From Lamellibrachia satsuma (Eukaryota > Annelida > Polychaeta > Sabellida > Siboglinidae), in the NCBI GenBank assembly GCA_033239005.1, contig BSQZ01000040.1, positions 2,408,599 through 2,472,598 on the forward strand: a DNA stretch of 64,000 nt, read 5' to 3'. Both the position numbers and the translations under genes were made by a program. The notes under the pieces are model-generated. The model had not been told where the DNA came from. It was given only the letters and a program-made list of their open reading frames with translations, and made no database searches. Each line of letters opens with the position of its first letter. Within the stretch, counting starts at the first letter, position 1. Shown in pieces: positions 12,690-24,190 of the stretch.

Positions 12690-13160
12690 TCCTTCAACCA
12701 CAGCGCCTGTAGACACGACAGCAGCGGGGTAAACACTTCTTTGAAGTCTCCACGTGGGCGTCCTTTTACGGGAGTCTACGGGCAGCCCCCGCCCGACGGT
12801 CCGTGCCTGGGGGTATTTGGCCTGCCCGCATTGAAGGGACGGACCGACGCAGCGTCGAGTCAGTTTAGTTGGAACATGGCTGGCGCGGAAACTTATAAAC
12901 TGCGACTCGGGAGTTAAAAGGGGGTTCGCATTTCTTACACGTGTTGCCGGGGGGCGCGAGTGAGAGAGGGTGAGCCGGGGACGTCCAGTCGGCGGCTGGC
13001 GTCGGGACGGACACTTCCGAGATTTCGGTTCGGTAACAACCAGGAGGGTGTCGATGGACAGGGGATGTCCTCGCTGGATTCGGGTTTCCGCGGTGGGGGA
13101 TACGAAAGTCTGGGAAACTTGCGGGGTACGAGGACTGTTGTATTACAAGGGTTCGCACTA
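12690..13160. other. GC- and CpG-rich stretch, possible promoter or 5' exon
   Basis: The stretch is clearly more GC-rich than its flanks and has runs such as gcagcccccgcccgacgg. Open frames exist on both strands (for example 12960-13220 plus and 12865-13173 minus) but match nothing I recognise. It could be a CpG island of an unseen gene. Confidence 0.3.
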
Positions 13161-14013
13161 ATAGTACGCCCATGCCATGACGTTAATTGTTACCCTCCCC
13201 CCACTGACCGGGTGCATTAAGGTCAACTGTGCGTTGACAAATAAACACTTATACACAAAGTGCCTAGCCGTCCAAAATATATATCGAGGCGAACACGACG
13301 CCTTCCAGTGCAATTCTTATCTATGCATGCAAAACACAGCAACATTTAGTGATGGATTCGCGGATAGATTAGCAACATTTCAAAAATGTCTCATATCACT
13401 GCATGATCTCATAAGCCATGGTGTTTTCCTTGGTACATATTGCATCAGCCGTCGGGGTTCACTTGTACGTACGCCTAACTCCACATCCCATTTTCAAAGC
13501 CATTATTCTTCGCGAATAACTGGAGAGACTACTTTATATCACCGGTGAAAAAATCAAGTGCTCATGCAGACAAACCCCGAAATCACGCAAATCCACCATT
13601 TTAAATCCTATGTAAAATACAAAATGTCCGTTCCGATGCAAAGGGCTGTTGATGAACCCGTGTTCCAGGTATATACAAGGCGCATGCGTGGCGTAGATTT
13701 AGACTGGCTTACGGCGGTCTCGTCCGTCTTTATTTATTTATTTATTGAGACAGCGCCTGGTAAACACAAACCGAACACTTTCCAGAAATCATGACGTAAG
13801 ACACTGGAAATTGAGCACACAAAAATTAAATGAAGAAAGCGGCACTTGAAAATTTTAACTACGCATATATTACATTATATGCAGTCAAAGAAATGCAAAT
13901 TTTTTTTATTTCTTGATATGGATTATTTAGTGTGCGCAGATTATATTTTTCCCAAAATATATAATCTAGGTGTAAAATGTCTGAAACTTTTTATTGTAAA
14001 ACCACGTAATATA

Positions 14014-14585
14014 GCATACACCATATACATTCTAGTAAACACCATATACATTCTAGTATACACCATATACATTCTAGTGTACGCCATATACATTCTAGTG
14101 TGCACCATACACATTCTATTGTACACCATATACATTCTAGTGTACGCCATATACATTCTAGCATATACAATATACATTCTAGCGTACACTATATAAATTC
14201 TAGCGTACACTATATACATTCTAGCATACACCATACACATTATAGCGTACACCACACACATTCTAGCGTACACCATGTACATTCTAGCGTACACCATATA
14301 CATTATAGCATACATCATATACAGTCTAGTATACACCATATACATTCAAGTATACACCATATACATTCGAGCATATACCATATACATTCTAGTATACACC
14401 ATATACACTCTAGTGTACATCACATACATTCTAGTGTACACCATATACGTTCTAGTATACACCATATACATTCTAGTATACACCATATACATTCAAGTTT
14501 GCACCATATACATTCACGTATACACCATATACATTCTAGTATACACCAAATACGTTCTAATATACACCATATACATTCCAACCTA
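14014..14585. repeat. 21-bp minisatellite, about 27 units
   Basis: The unit contains accatatacattctagtata with scattered substitutions. Its length is divisible by 3, so three frames stay open and give His-His-Ile-His-Ser, Tyr-Thr-Ile-Tyr-Ile and Met-Tyr-Met-Val-Tyr repeats of 125-170 codons. These are not genes. Confidence 0.95.
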
Positions 14586-14589
14586 TATA

Positions 14590-15300
14590 CTGACCTCTCA
14601 AATGTGTCTTAATGAAGTAGACATTTCTATCTTCGTAATAATTGTTTTTTAGAAGTTCTTGATATGAATATCATTAACGGTCGGCATATTACACCCCGCT
14701 TTCGCTTTCGCGGCAGCCGGAAACATCGTATTCGGCGAATCGGTCAAAGTGTGGACTTTTTACGTCAGGCCAAATATTGTCCGGGATATCCGCCAGGGGT
14801 TGGTGTAGACATAGACCAACGGTGTGACGAGGACGAGGCGTATTAAATTGTGATATGTGAATTTAAACAATTCATATGACGTGACATAAGTGCAGTTGAG
14901 CAGACATATTCATAGGTTTGTTTGTAGAAGCTACTGACTGTGAAATAGTGCATGTTTTATGAGTTTAACAGGCGGTGAGATTTATTGGAATTGTTCTGCT
15001 ATGGGTCACGTGGTCGCATGAATAAATGGATATTTTTTTTATTATTGACGGGCATCGCACGTCGGGGTGTTTAAAAAGAGCTGGAGGTATATGATTTTGA
15101 CAAAAATTTATCAGCATGTCAATGAGATGATGGCAGTTGCTATGAAATATTTTCAGAAGTTTTGATGGTCACGTTTTCTTATAATCAGACAAAACGTCAA
15201 CATGGCCACCAATGCAATTCTCTACTGTGGTCTGTCCCCACAATTCAACGCCACTTCACCGCCGCTGTTTGGGGGAAGATCACTGTTTCACTTCCGGGTT
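14590..15300. other. Unique DNA, no gene seen
   Basis: A 60-codon frame at 14664-14846 has no motif. Nothing else stands out. Confidence 0.35.
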
Positions 15301-15307
15301 CGTGGCA

Positions 15308-15605
<298 letters not shown>

Positions 15606-15609
15606 TGTT

Positions 15610-16032
15610 AACGTTAATACTGTCGCCATTAGGAAAACAAATTGTGGCCTGATCTCGGTTGTCTGTCTCGTTATCCCGTCGAAGCGCATTCCGAAACAGT
15701 GCGTTATTGTGTGGTCTCGGCGCGCCGACGGACAGCCGCTCGTGTTTCGGTTGTTTCACCGGCTCGTCGAGGCAGACGGGACGTTGTACGGCGCACAGAT
15801 GTGTGTAGCTAAAGTGTATCGTGCGGAGCAGTATTGGCGGGTGCCAAGTCGAAGGTGGGCCGTTAGGGGTCCACCGATGCAACAAGTGCTATTTCCGATC
15901 ATAGAACACGGCCGAACTATTCTGAATCGAATGGTCGAGGAAACATCTGCCAAAACTGCATGGCGTTCGCTAGCGTCCAAGACCCCGTTTTTGGACGTTT
16001 CTTTTTCTTTCTCTGCCCGGCATATATTGTGA
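15610..16032 (+). other. Open GC-rich stretch, coding status unknown
   Basis: About 140 codons stay open on the plus strand to a TGA at 16030, and the minus strand is also open over much of it. The plus translation includes CVIVWSRRADGQPLVFRLFH and RVPSRRWAVRGPPMQQVLF. I recognise no domain. It could be a chance frame in CpG-rich DNA or part of an unknown exon; the ATG that opens the long frame lies inside the adjacent microsatellite and is not credible. Confidence 0.25.
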
Positions 16033-16039
16033 GTTACAC

Positions 16040-16890
16040 ACAGCAGCAGATGCGATAGTCGTCTATCTCGCCGATTATTTAATTGGCTGTCACGTTTACT
16101 GTTCGCGCACCGAAACAACATTCGGATATCATAAAAAAGACGTGTCGGCTAATCCGGGCCTGATATGTCATCGTGGTACAGCAGTAAAGTAATCTATTTC
16201 GCTTCAACATCGTCGAAACATGTTATTCGTAGGCAAGGAGTTTCATACGTTGTTCTTATAACCACGTGATAAGATGACGGTGATTCCATTCGGAAGTAGG
16301 AGGAAGAATGGGTAGAATTATTACGTTTTTCCCACGCACGAACAGCCATAGAATATGCATTTATTTGCCAAAACAATGCATATATGCATCGGTGGTTAAT
16401 TTCTACTCGGAATGTGGGGGGCAAAATCTCAAGCGAGCAGTCATTGGTTTAAGAGGCATAATAAAAGAGCAACTTACAAACTGGGCGACCGTTGAATAGC
16501 TACAACGGACTCCAATTAATAGATTCACTTCGGGCCAAAGCGGTTTGATTCTATTAATCGGGTGATTCACTTAAACAGCGCGTTTTATACAGCGGGAATT
16601 CAAAATTATTCCAGCAATATATTTGATTATAATAAACGGCTGTTTATGTTATCCGCGATTCTGTTAATCGGAGTGCACAGCATATAAGATGGCTTTATAT
16701 TTGAGCCACTTTGATATGGTCTAGCACGTACTCATAGTTGCATAATTAACGACAAACACAAAGGTCAACATGGTAGGCGGGAGATTGGCGTTCACAGAAC
16801 CAGCCAAATGGGATGTTGATTTCGAGCTATTTGGAATAATAAAATATTTACACCCACCGCCCATCGAGAAGGGGGACATTATGAGAACGT
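16040..16890. other. Unique DNA, no gene seen
   Basis: Only short unrelated frames are present. Confidence 0.35.
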
Positions 16891-16894
16891 TGGA

Positions 16895-18090
16895 CCAAAT
16901 CGGACCAGTGTGAGCTCTGTCTACGAACAAGTCGGACCATTGTGAAATCGGCCCATTACCAAGTCGAACCATTGTGAGCTACGTCTACTGCCAAATCGGA
17001 CCATTGCGGAATATGTCCATTACCAAGCCAATTAAAATTGTGGAAACATTCCTAAACGCAATTTATACATGAATGCCATTGATTTAACGTTGGCAACGAG
17101 CAGAATCAGATAGTTATTAATCTAATGCGTGCACGTTGTGTTATTTCCGCGAAACTCACTATAGCTTCAAGAAACAACGATCGCATAGTTGACGTTCACG
17201 GCATTACGTCCAGACGGCAGCTAACAGCACAAGCCGCTGCCAAGCGTTGTGATAGCTTGCTTAACATACGGCCAAAGTTTCGTTGTCGTTAATACAGTGA
17301 TCAATTCCACTGGTGCTTTCGCTCGCGTTGAAACAGTCGCACGAGCATCGGCGTTGAGATGTCCACGGGTTCAATCGATACGAAGTACGCGACCTCTAAA
17401 ACTGTCGACGAGTACGACTATATGAGCTATGTAGAGTGAGGACAGGCGAGTTTCCGGGGTATGATGTATGACGTCATTTGTACAACATTTTCCTACGCGT
17501 CACAAATATTAAATTGCCGTCACTAATGCGTTTCTTCACACGGCCGTTGTTACGTCACAACGACCGATGTTACGTCACAACAGTTTTGGTGACGTAATTG
17601 TATCGTGACGTATTGGGTCTCTACTCATTTCGATCCACCGGTGACTCATCAAATCGGCCCATTACAAAGTCGCACCATTGTGAACATTGTCTACTACCAA
17701 GTCGCACCAATGTGAACATTGTCTACTACCAAGTCGCACCAATGTGAACATTGTCTACTACCAAGTTGCACCAATGTGAAGTCGATCAACAACCAAATCG
17801 CACAATTGTGAAGCCGGTCAACTATTAAATCAGGCCATTGTGAAGTCGGCCCATTACCAAATCAGACCATTATGAAGTCGCCCCATTACCAAATCAGACC
17901 ATTGTGAAGTCGGTGCATTACCAAGTCTCACCAATGAGAAGTATATCTACAACCAAGTTGGACTATTGCTAAGTTGATCAACTACCAAATCGCATCATTA
18001 TGAAGTCGGTCAACAACCAAATCAGACAATTGTGAAGTCGGCCCATTACCAAATCAGATCATTGTGAAGTCGGGCCAGGAACAAGTCGGT
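16895..18090. repeat. Degenerate ~32-bp minisatellite, interrupted
   Basis: Units built on ccattaccaaatcagacc and attgtgaagtcgg occur at 16895-17035 and again at 17645-18090, separated by about 600 bp of unique sequence. Unit variants include tctactaccaagtcgcacca. The two blocks are clearly one family. Confidence 0.85.
17469..17613. promoter_or_regulatory. Cluster of five CRE/ATF-like sites
   Basis: The palindrome tgacgtca is at 17469-17476, ttacgtca at 17550-17557 and 17570-17577, tgacgtaa at 17590-17597 and tgacgtat at 17606-17613. Five CREB/ATF-type octamers in 145 bp is dense. It sits in the gap between the two blocks of the 32-bp minisatellite. No adjacent gene is visible, so function is inference only. 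Confidence 0.35.
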
Positions 18091-18164
18091 CTATCTTAGC
18101 ATCAGTATTTTGTCCGAGTATAAATTATGTACGGTATTACTTATTATCACGGGTCATCGTTTAT

Positions 18165-18300
18165 ATGTTAATGGGCCAACTTCGTGTGAGACCAGTTGGC
18201 AATGTGCCAACTTGGTAGTGGGCTGCCTTTGTTGCGACCAGTTGGCAGTGACATGAATCGGTATGAAACTAGTTGGCAGTGGGACTAACTGATTATAGAT
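18165..18300. repeat. Degenerate repeats with agttggcagtg
   Basis: Words such as gaccagttggca, gaccagttggcagtg and aaactagttggcagtg recur about every 35-50 bp. They resemble a decayed minisatellite, perhaps related to the preceding array. Confidence 0.5.
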
Positions 18301-18309
18301 ACAAGTGAT

Positions 18310-19160
18310 GAGGAACAATCGGGAGCTGGTTGAAATTTTACAGATTCCAAGAGACAGATAATCAAACCTTTTTCGTCCCAGAAATATTTCTTTCAACGGC
18401 ACATGAACAACGCAGCATTTCAGCTGAAAACCCTTTGCCAACAGGATTAATGACGTTGTCGGGATGACGTCACGTACAACGCTGCTTAGAGCAATAACGA
18501 ATACAATGTGTCTTCATCCTACGGCCAGCTTTTAAAAATAACATTTCTCCTAAGTCAATTCCCATACGTTCTATCCAACAGAAATACGTTAAACTAAAAC
18601 ACGGAACTAAAGTTATCTCCGTTTTCCTCGGTCGGCACATTCTGTTTTTATTCCAGCGTTTCATCGGTCGTACCACGCTTCGTGTTGGCCTAAACGCGCA
18701 CATTTCAGCGCCATCATTAATACGCTATTTTGACCCTCCGGCTTATCACCGTCAGATGACGCAGAGCTGCTACGGACGATTCTATTCCGATGAAGGCTTC
18801 GACTCGAAGTGACGAACCGGCTGACAGGAGATATCAACACGACGAGGCTTCACGGGGCATTACACGGCGAGTATCATCTGCAGTCGTGGTTGACAAAATG
18901 AATTAGAATCATATCCCGGTTTATTCGTCGAATTAATGCCTGATTTCATAGTAATTGAGTGTCGTGTCTAGCTGACGTATGCCGCGTCTTCCGCTCAGCG
19001 CTCTCCGCCGGGAAAGCCGAACAAAGCTGGGCTATCGAAACGTTGTAGCAGATACGTCTGGACGGTTCACCAGGCGTTGGCCTGTATTGTTTTAGGCTCC
19101 TTCCTTTTATTGGCCTAACGAGGGGTGTGTCACTGGCTTGCAATACGTATGTTCGGCATT
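18310..19160. other. Unique DNA, no gene seen
   Basis: Short frames only. The word gatgacgtcacgta near 18463 is another CRE-like site. Confidence 0.35.
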
Positions 19161-19169
19161 TCTACTTAA

Positions 19170-19470
19170 TTGAAGCATACATCAGTGGCTTCCCTGCGCT
19201 GCATGTCACATCGCCACTATAGGGGGCGCTGCAACCCGGGTTCGAGTCCTCTTGCTGCCGTTTCGAAGCTTTGTCAATTTCGCTCACCCTACGTTGCCAC
19301 AGTTCACTCAATTTACTAAATGAGTACCCGGTTATAGACAGTGGTGGATATGTGCACGAATAGTCTACGCGCAGTAATTGCATCGTGGCTGAATGCATCC
19401 CAAAGAAGTCGAGATGGTCTGCCAACGGGTGAAGTGTAAAGCGCTTTGCGCAGTCCTAATGATACAAGAA
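19170..19470 (+). mobile_element. SINE family A with tRNA-like head
   Basis: An exact B box, ggttcgagtcc, lies at about 19239-19249 after a partly tRNA-like head. The body follows with gtttcgaag, gagtacccggttatagaca and gtggatatgtgc, and ends with gtgaagtgtaaagcgctttg and cgcagtcctaatgata. This is the most complete family A copy and gives the order: head, body, hairpin 3' tail. Family B shares the gtttcgaa word after its B box, so the two families may share a head. Confidence 0.6.
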
Positions 19471-19848
19471 CTGTTAAATGATTTCTGCAATGCAATAACA
19501 GTCACAAAGCAACGACGATTTGTCAACTTTGCAAACTTTACAATTTATATCGAATACCTCTTCCTCGAGTGGCAGTAGTCATGTTCAAGTCTAATTAAAC
19601 AAATACCAGTTACCGAGTTGACCAGAAATTTCAGCCTCCAAGTAATTATCACGCGGTTGTCAATACATTACATGTATTGACGAGTTTAATATTGGTGAAT
19701 TAAAAACCCACCATTCAATGGTTACGAAACAATAATAACGTTGTCAACGACGGAAGTTTCCACAATTTCTGTATAGGAATCTTATTGTCATGTGACAATA
19801 CGTCCGATTTGTGATGCTTAATTAAGGGTCATTCATAGTGGAATTGTT

Positions 19849-20361
19849 GTGGAGGAAACAGTAAGAGAAATCAATGAAAGAAAAAATAGGGAAACAAATT
19901 TTCTTATATTCAATGCCCCAGAACCAAAAACAAACCTAAAGGAAGAGAGGGTGAGGATAGATATGGAGTTTGTTGAAGGGTTGTGTAATGAGGTGTGCAA
20001 TCTGAACCTAGATGTAAAAGATGAGATAACCAAAGTTATCAGGCTAGGTAAAAAACAAACAGACGGAGATATGGGGGATACTGAGCAAAAACCCAGACCT
20101 CTTAAGGTAGTAATGAAAGACACTAACAAAAAGATGGAATTGTTCAAACGACTATCAAACTTAAGAGATGCGGAGGACAAATATAAATGTCTCAGCATCC
20201 AGCACGACTTAACAAAAAAAGAAAGAGAGGAAGGAAGGAAACTCCTAGAGGAGGCCAGGACAAAAGAGATACATGATGAGGGGAAATGGTTATACAGGGT
20301 GAGAGGCCCACCATGGGCCAGAAAAATTGTAAGATTCAAACCTCGAAGGGACGAGGAGTAA
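19849..20361 (+). CDS. LINE ORF1 protein, 5'-truncated
   Basis: About 170 codons remain open up to the TAG at 20359. The frame opens without an ATG, so the true amino terminus is missing; the given start is simply a GTG codon near the truncation point. The remaining part begins with a charged helix (EINERKNRETNFLIFNAPEP), has RLGKKQTDGDMGDTEQKPRP and then PLKVVMKDTNKKMELFKR, and ends in a very basic helix-rich tail with LTKKEREEGRKLLEEAR and ARKIVRFKPRR. This order fits the RNA-binding carboxy half of ORF1p in CR1/L2 elements, which coats LINE RNA and acts as a chaperone. It overlaps ORF2 by 76 bp in another frame. The family match is from recalled motif order; no coiled coil or zinc knuckle is left. 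Confidence 0.75.
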   Translation: MEETVREINERKNRETNFLIFNAPEPKTNLKEERVRIDMEFVEGLCNEVCNLNLDVKDEITKVIRLGKKQTDGDMGDTEQKPRPLKVVMKDTNKKMELFKRLSNLRDAEDKYKCLSIQHDLTKKEREEGRKLLEEARTKEIHDEGKWLYRVRGPPWARKIVRFKPRRDEE

Positions 20362-23318
20362 GACAAGAAAGATCATCTAACCAGAAAAACACTGTAAATA
20401 CAAATTATACACATAAACAGTTAAAATGTTTCTACACCAACGCTGATAGTCTAATCAATAAATTTACTGAGTTCAAAGCTCGAGTCGAATCACATAAGTG
20501 TATGGTGATTGCAATCACTGAGGTTAAACCGAAAAACCAGAAATTTCTATTAAACACAGCTGAACTGGGTTTGAGTGACTATGATTTATACCATAACATC
20601 GATAAGCAAGGACGAGGTGTTTGTATATATACCCACAAAACACTAAATGCAAAACCCTTCGTATCTTTAGGAACCAACTTTCAAGAATCGATATGGGTTG
20701 AGATAAACCTAAACAAAAAAGACACTTTTCTGATAGGATGTGTATATAAAAGCCCGGGCAGCTCTGGCACCAATAATGAACAATTAAATGAACTGATTAG
20801 TGAGGCAATGAGCTATAAACACTCACATCTTCTCTTGCTTGGAGATTTTAACTACTCCAACATAGACTGGCAAAACTGGTACACACTCTCAGAGAATACT
20901 AATAGCCCAGACACTAAATTTAAAGAAGGAATAAGAGATAATTTCCTCTTCCAACATGTCACACTCCCAACAAGGGGGCGATTAGGAAATGAATCGAACA
21001 TTCTTGATTTAGTTTTCACCAATGAAAAAGGTATGATAGATGATATAGTGTATGAAAGCCCACTTGGTAAGAGTGATCACTCTGTCCTCATCATTACATT
21101 TAGGTGCTATGCAGAAATAGCAAGCCATACTCGACTTAAATACTATTACGACCAAGGGGATTATAATAGTATGAAGACGAAACTAGACCACACAGACTGG
21201 GGCGAGATACTTGGCACGAGCACTATAAACCATCAATGGTTAGGTTTTAAAGAATATATTAAAAAGATACAGGATGAATTCATCCCTCATCGACTTGTGA
21301 GTAATATTAACAGACATAAAGGAAAAGTACCCCTAAACAAGGAATCAGTAAAGAAAATTAAGAAAAAACACATTTTATGGAAACGTTATATGGAGACAAA
21401 AGAAGGAAAATACTATACTGAATATTGTAGGGCTAGAAATCAAGTCCGTAAATTAACGAGGAGGATACAGAAGGAATTTGAGATGAAGCTAGCAACAGAA
21501 TCTAAGACAAACCCAAAAGCAGTATGGAAATATATGAACTCCAAAACCAAGAATCGGGAGGGTGTTTCAGATCTGAACACAGACCCTAAAGATCCTAAAT
21601 CTAGACTCACACATTCTGATAGGGAAAAGGCAGATGTCTTAGGAAATTTTTTTTCAAGTGTTTTTACTATAGAGCCAGATGGTGATATCCCTCATATTCC
21701 ACCAGTGAGGTTAAGGCACAACATGGAAGAATTGACTATTGATGAGGAAATGATTAAAAAAAGACTTGATAACCTTAATGTGTGTAAATCGGTAGGGCCA
21801 GATGGCGTTCATCCTAGGTTGTTGAAAGAGCTATCTAATCATCTATGTAAACCACTAGCTAGGCTATTTAATAATTCACTGGCTGTGGGTGAACTACCAA
21901 AGGAATGGAAACAGGGAAGGATCTCAGCCATATTTAAGAAGGGTAATCGAAAAAACGCAGGAAATTATAGGCCAGTCAGCTTAACAAGTATACTGTGTAA
22001 ATGTATGGAACAATGTGTCAAAGATCATATTGTCAATCATATGATAAGGAATAAATTATTTAGTACGCAACAATTTGGTTTTATTAAAGGTCGATCTACG
22101 GTACTCCAATTATTAAATGTTATTGACTCATGGACCAAAGCTTTAGATAGAGGGGAATCTGTAGACATTGTATATTTGGACTTCATGAAAGCATTTGACA
22201 CCGTCCCTCACAAAAGATTGATAGGCAAACTTAAATCGTATGGTATAGAGTATTACACACTAAGATGGATCCAGGCGTTCTTGTCTGACCGGGTACAGCA
22301 GGTCAATGTAAATGGTACAAATTCTGAGTGGGCAAATATAACAAGTGGTATTCCACAAGGCAGTGTATTAGGACCGATCCTATTTGTTTTATACATAAAT
22401 GATCTTCCTGAGAATATAGTTTCAAATGTATATATGTTTGCGGATGATACAAAGATTTTCAAAACGATTACTAGTCCACATGACCAGCGTACACTACAGA
22501 ACGACTTAGATTATTTAACATCTTGGTCAAGTAAATGGTTATTAAGGTTCCACCCAGATAAATGTAATTTAATGCACGTAGGGAAAACAATACAGCAAGA
22601 GTATGCATACAACCTGAATATAGATAATATTGCCCATGAATTAGGAGGAATAGAAGAACAAAAAGACATTGGGGTTATAATTGATTCAAACCTAGAATTT
22701 GATAAACACATCAACCAAAAAATAAACAAAGCAAATAGTATCATGGCAGTTATTAGAAGGTCCTTTACAACCCTAAATCAACATAATTTTGTGCCATTAT
22801 ATAAAGCTTTAGTTAGGAGTCATCTAGATTATGCAATATCAATATGGTCCCCTTATAAACAGAAATACAAAGATGCCATCGAAAATGTGCAAAGACGTGC
22901 AACAAAACAGCTTCCTGGTATGAAGAATATTTCTTACGAGGAAAGACTTCAGAGATTGAAACTTCCTACACTTGCATATAGACAAACTCGTGGTGATATG
23001 ATTGAGGTATATAAACTGCTCCATGGGAAATATGACAGTGATGTATCTAACATTGTCAAGCTGCACAAAGACAGTGATACAAGGGAAGGAACAAGGGGTC
23101 ATAGATTGAAATTGTTTATAGAACGTGCTTGTACAAATGTTAGAAAAGAAAGCTTCTCACTTAGAGTTACCAGATTATGGAATGATCTACCGGAAGTAGT
23201 TGTAACTGCCCCAAGTGTCAACTCATTTAAAAACCGTCTAGATAGACAAGTACTGAGGAGTTTCTCTACAACTACAAAGCTGCCTTGCAAGGAAGTCGTA
23301 GAAAATTCCAAGGGATAA
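20286..23318 (+). CDS. LINE ORF2: endonuclease and reverse transcriptase
   Basis: This 1010-residue frame has no internal stop or frameshift. Residues 46-270 are an apurinic-type endonuclease: YTNADSL (Asn52), ITEVKP (Glu79), GDFN (186-189) and GKSDHS (Asp264, His265). A basic linker follows, and AVWKYMNSKTK is at about 412-422. Reverse transcriptase motifs are KSVGPDGVHPRLLKEL (501-516), ISAIFKKG with NYRPVSLTS (547-568), FGFIKGRST (597-605), VYLDFMKAFDTVPH (629-642, first catalytic Asp632), SGIPQGSVLGP (687-697) and FADD (718-721). The carboxy part has DIGVIID, YKALVRSHLDYAISIWSPY and YEERLQRLKLP, as in CR1 elements. Together these would nick target DNA and copy the LINE RNA into it. The chosen ATG lies inside ORF1; translation might instead begin a few codons later. 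All catalytic residues I can check are present. Confidence 0.93.
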   Translation: MVIQGERPTMGQKNCKIQTSKGRGVRQERSSNQKNTVNTNYTHKQLKCFYTNADSLINKFTEFKARVESHKCMVIAITEVKPKNQKFLLNTAELGLSDYDLYHNIDKQGRGVCIYTHKTLNAKPFVSLGTNFQESIWVEINLNKKDTFLIGCVYKSPGSSGTNNEQLNELISEAMSYKHSHLLLLGDFNYSNIDWQNWYTLSENTNSPDTKFKEGIRDNFLFQHVTLPTRGRLGNESNILDLVFTNEKGMIDDIVYESPLGKSDHSVLIITFRCYAEIASHTRLKYYYDQGDYNSMKTKLDHTDWGEILGTSTINHQWLGFKEYIKKIQDEFIPHRLVSNINRHKGKVPLNKESVKKIKKKHILWKRYMETKEGKYYTEYCRARNQVRKLTRRIQKEFEMKLATESKTNPKAVWKYMNSKTKNREGVSDLNTDPKDPKSRLTHSDREKADVLGNFFSSVFTIEPDGDIPHIPPVRLRHNMEELTIDEEMIKKRLDNLNVCKSVGPDGVHPRLLKELSNHLCKPLARLFNNSLAVGELPKEWKQGRISAIFKKGNRKNAGNYRPVSLTSILCKCMEQCVKDHIVNHMIRNKLFSTQQFGFIKGRSTVLQLLNVIDSWTKALDRGESVDIVYLDFMKAFDTVPHKRLIGKLKSYGIEYYTLRWIQAFLSDRVQQVNVNGTNSEWANITSGIPQGSVLGPILFVLYINDLPENIVSNVYMFADDTKIFKTITSPHDQRTLQNDLDYLTSWSSKWLLRFHPDKCNLMHVGKTIQQEYAYNLNIDNIAHELGGIEEQKDIGVIIDSNLEFDKHINQKINKANSIMAVIRRSFTTLNQHNFVPLYKALVRSHLDYAISIWSPYKQKYKDAIENVQRRATKQLPGMKNISYEERLQRLKLPTLAYRQTRGDMIEVYKLLHGKYDSDVSNIVKLHKDSDTREGTRGHRLKLFIERACTNVRKESFSLRVTRLWNDLPEVVVTAPSVNSFKNRLDRQVLRSFSTTTKLPCKEVVENSKG

Positions 23319-23389
23319 TTGAAGATCTGACCACCGAGGCCACCGCCTACGGTCAGGAAGAACCTAAGTAAACCTAAGTAAGTAATATA

Positions 23390-23770
23390 ACGATCACAGT
23401 AAATTCTTTCGACGATTTTAACAAAAGTACGTGCTTTTTATTAAATCGACTGCGCATTCTACTTAGCTATCCACTTAGCTATCGACGCATTACAGAGTTG
23501 AACACCAACGGACCTGATTCGCGAAATGCTAAATGAATTAAGGAGTTAATAATAAAATAAAAAACTAATTGAATGTTGATGTCTTCGTGAGTAATTGGGG
23601 GACAATCACAATGCTAAATTAATAAACGCATTGCAATTATTTTTGAACTATTGAGTCAACAGTAGTCAAAATTTATTACACATTTGTAAATGATGTTTCA
23701 GTGGCATGCGTTTGTCAAATATGCTAATTCTGAGAATAATTACGGCAAAAAACAATCACAGAAGCCAACT
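23390..23770. other. AT-rich unique DNA after the LINE
   Basis: No gene seen. A short duplicated word (cttagctatc) is present near 23461-23485. Confidence 0.35.
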
Positions 23771-23774
23771 GTTT

Positions 23775-24190
23775 TCCCCTAATAATAATAATAATAATAA
23801 TAATAATTAACTTCTATGGTGCCTATATCCTCAGGAACCTGAGCTCAGAGGCGCAACTAAACATAATCATTAAGCATAATCGTGAATAGGGATGCGAAAA
23901 AATTCATTATCAAAACGAGGGCAACCGAAGATTTATGGTGGAAATGTAATTTGGAATAAATATGCCTTGAGTTTTTCTCGGGAGATACTATAGTTTCAGA
24001 TGATTTCAAAGTGATGGGGAATTCATTCCATACCCTAGGTGCTGCGACAGAGAAAGCACGTTTGCCTGAGTTTTGTTTTAGACACAATAAGGTGGTATGA
24101 AATTGATTATCTGAACTGCCTATTGGGTTATTTGAAAGATGCAGGAGACTAGCCAAGTAGGGTGGTTGTTCTGTATTTAATTCCATAGCA
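23775..24190 (-). pseudogene. LINE 3' fragment with (ATT)n tail
   Basis: On the minus strand the translation reads ELNTEQPPYLASLLHLSNNP, KRAFSVAAPRVWNEFPITLK and SSETIVS, the carboxy end of a CR1/Jockey-group reverse transcriptase. It ends at the (ATT)n run at about 23781-23807, which is its 3' terminal microsatellite. An open frame of 128 codons (23857-24243) covers it, but the part beyond about 24190 does not fit the family and is probably flank. Everything upstream of the last 100 or so residues is missing. Confidence 0.75.

Larger units (their letters stand above)
19835..23385 (+). mobile_element. CR1-like non-LTR retrotransposon, ORF2 intact
   Basis: The element has a partial ORF1, an overlapping full ORF2, a short 3' untranslated region and a terminal simple repeat built on cctaagtaa at 23361-23385. 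CR1-type elements end in such short repeats and not in poly(A). The 5' end is lost inside ORF1: an in-frame TAA at 19819-19821 precedes the conserved region and no ATG lies between. I see no clear target-site duplication. Base composition is more A-rich than the flanks. The intact ORF2 shows this is the youngest LINE in the window, but the copy is probably dead because ORF1 and the 5' promoter are missing. Confidence 0.9.

Noticed and set aside
13941..14652. Three overlapping repeat proteins of 125-170 codons
   Set aside because: The 21-bp unit keeps every frame without a stop open; no start context or domain.
19849..20361. Complete ORF1 with its own start
   Set aside because: The frame opens at GTG shortly after an in-frame TAA and begins in the middle of the conserved region, so it is a truncated ORF.
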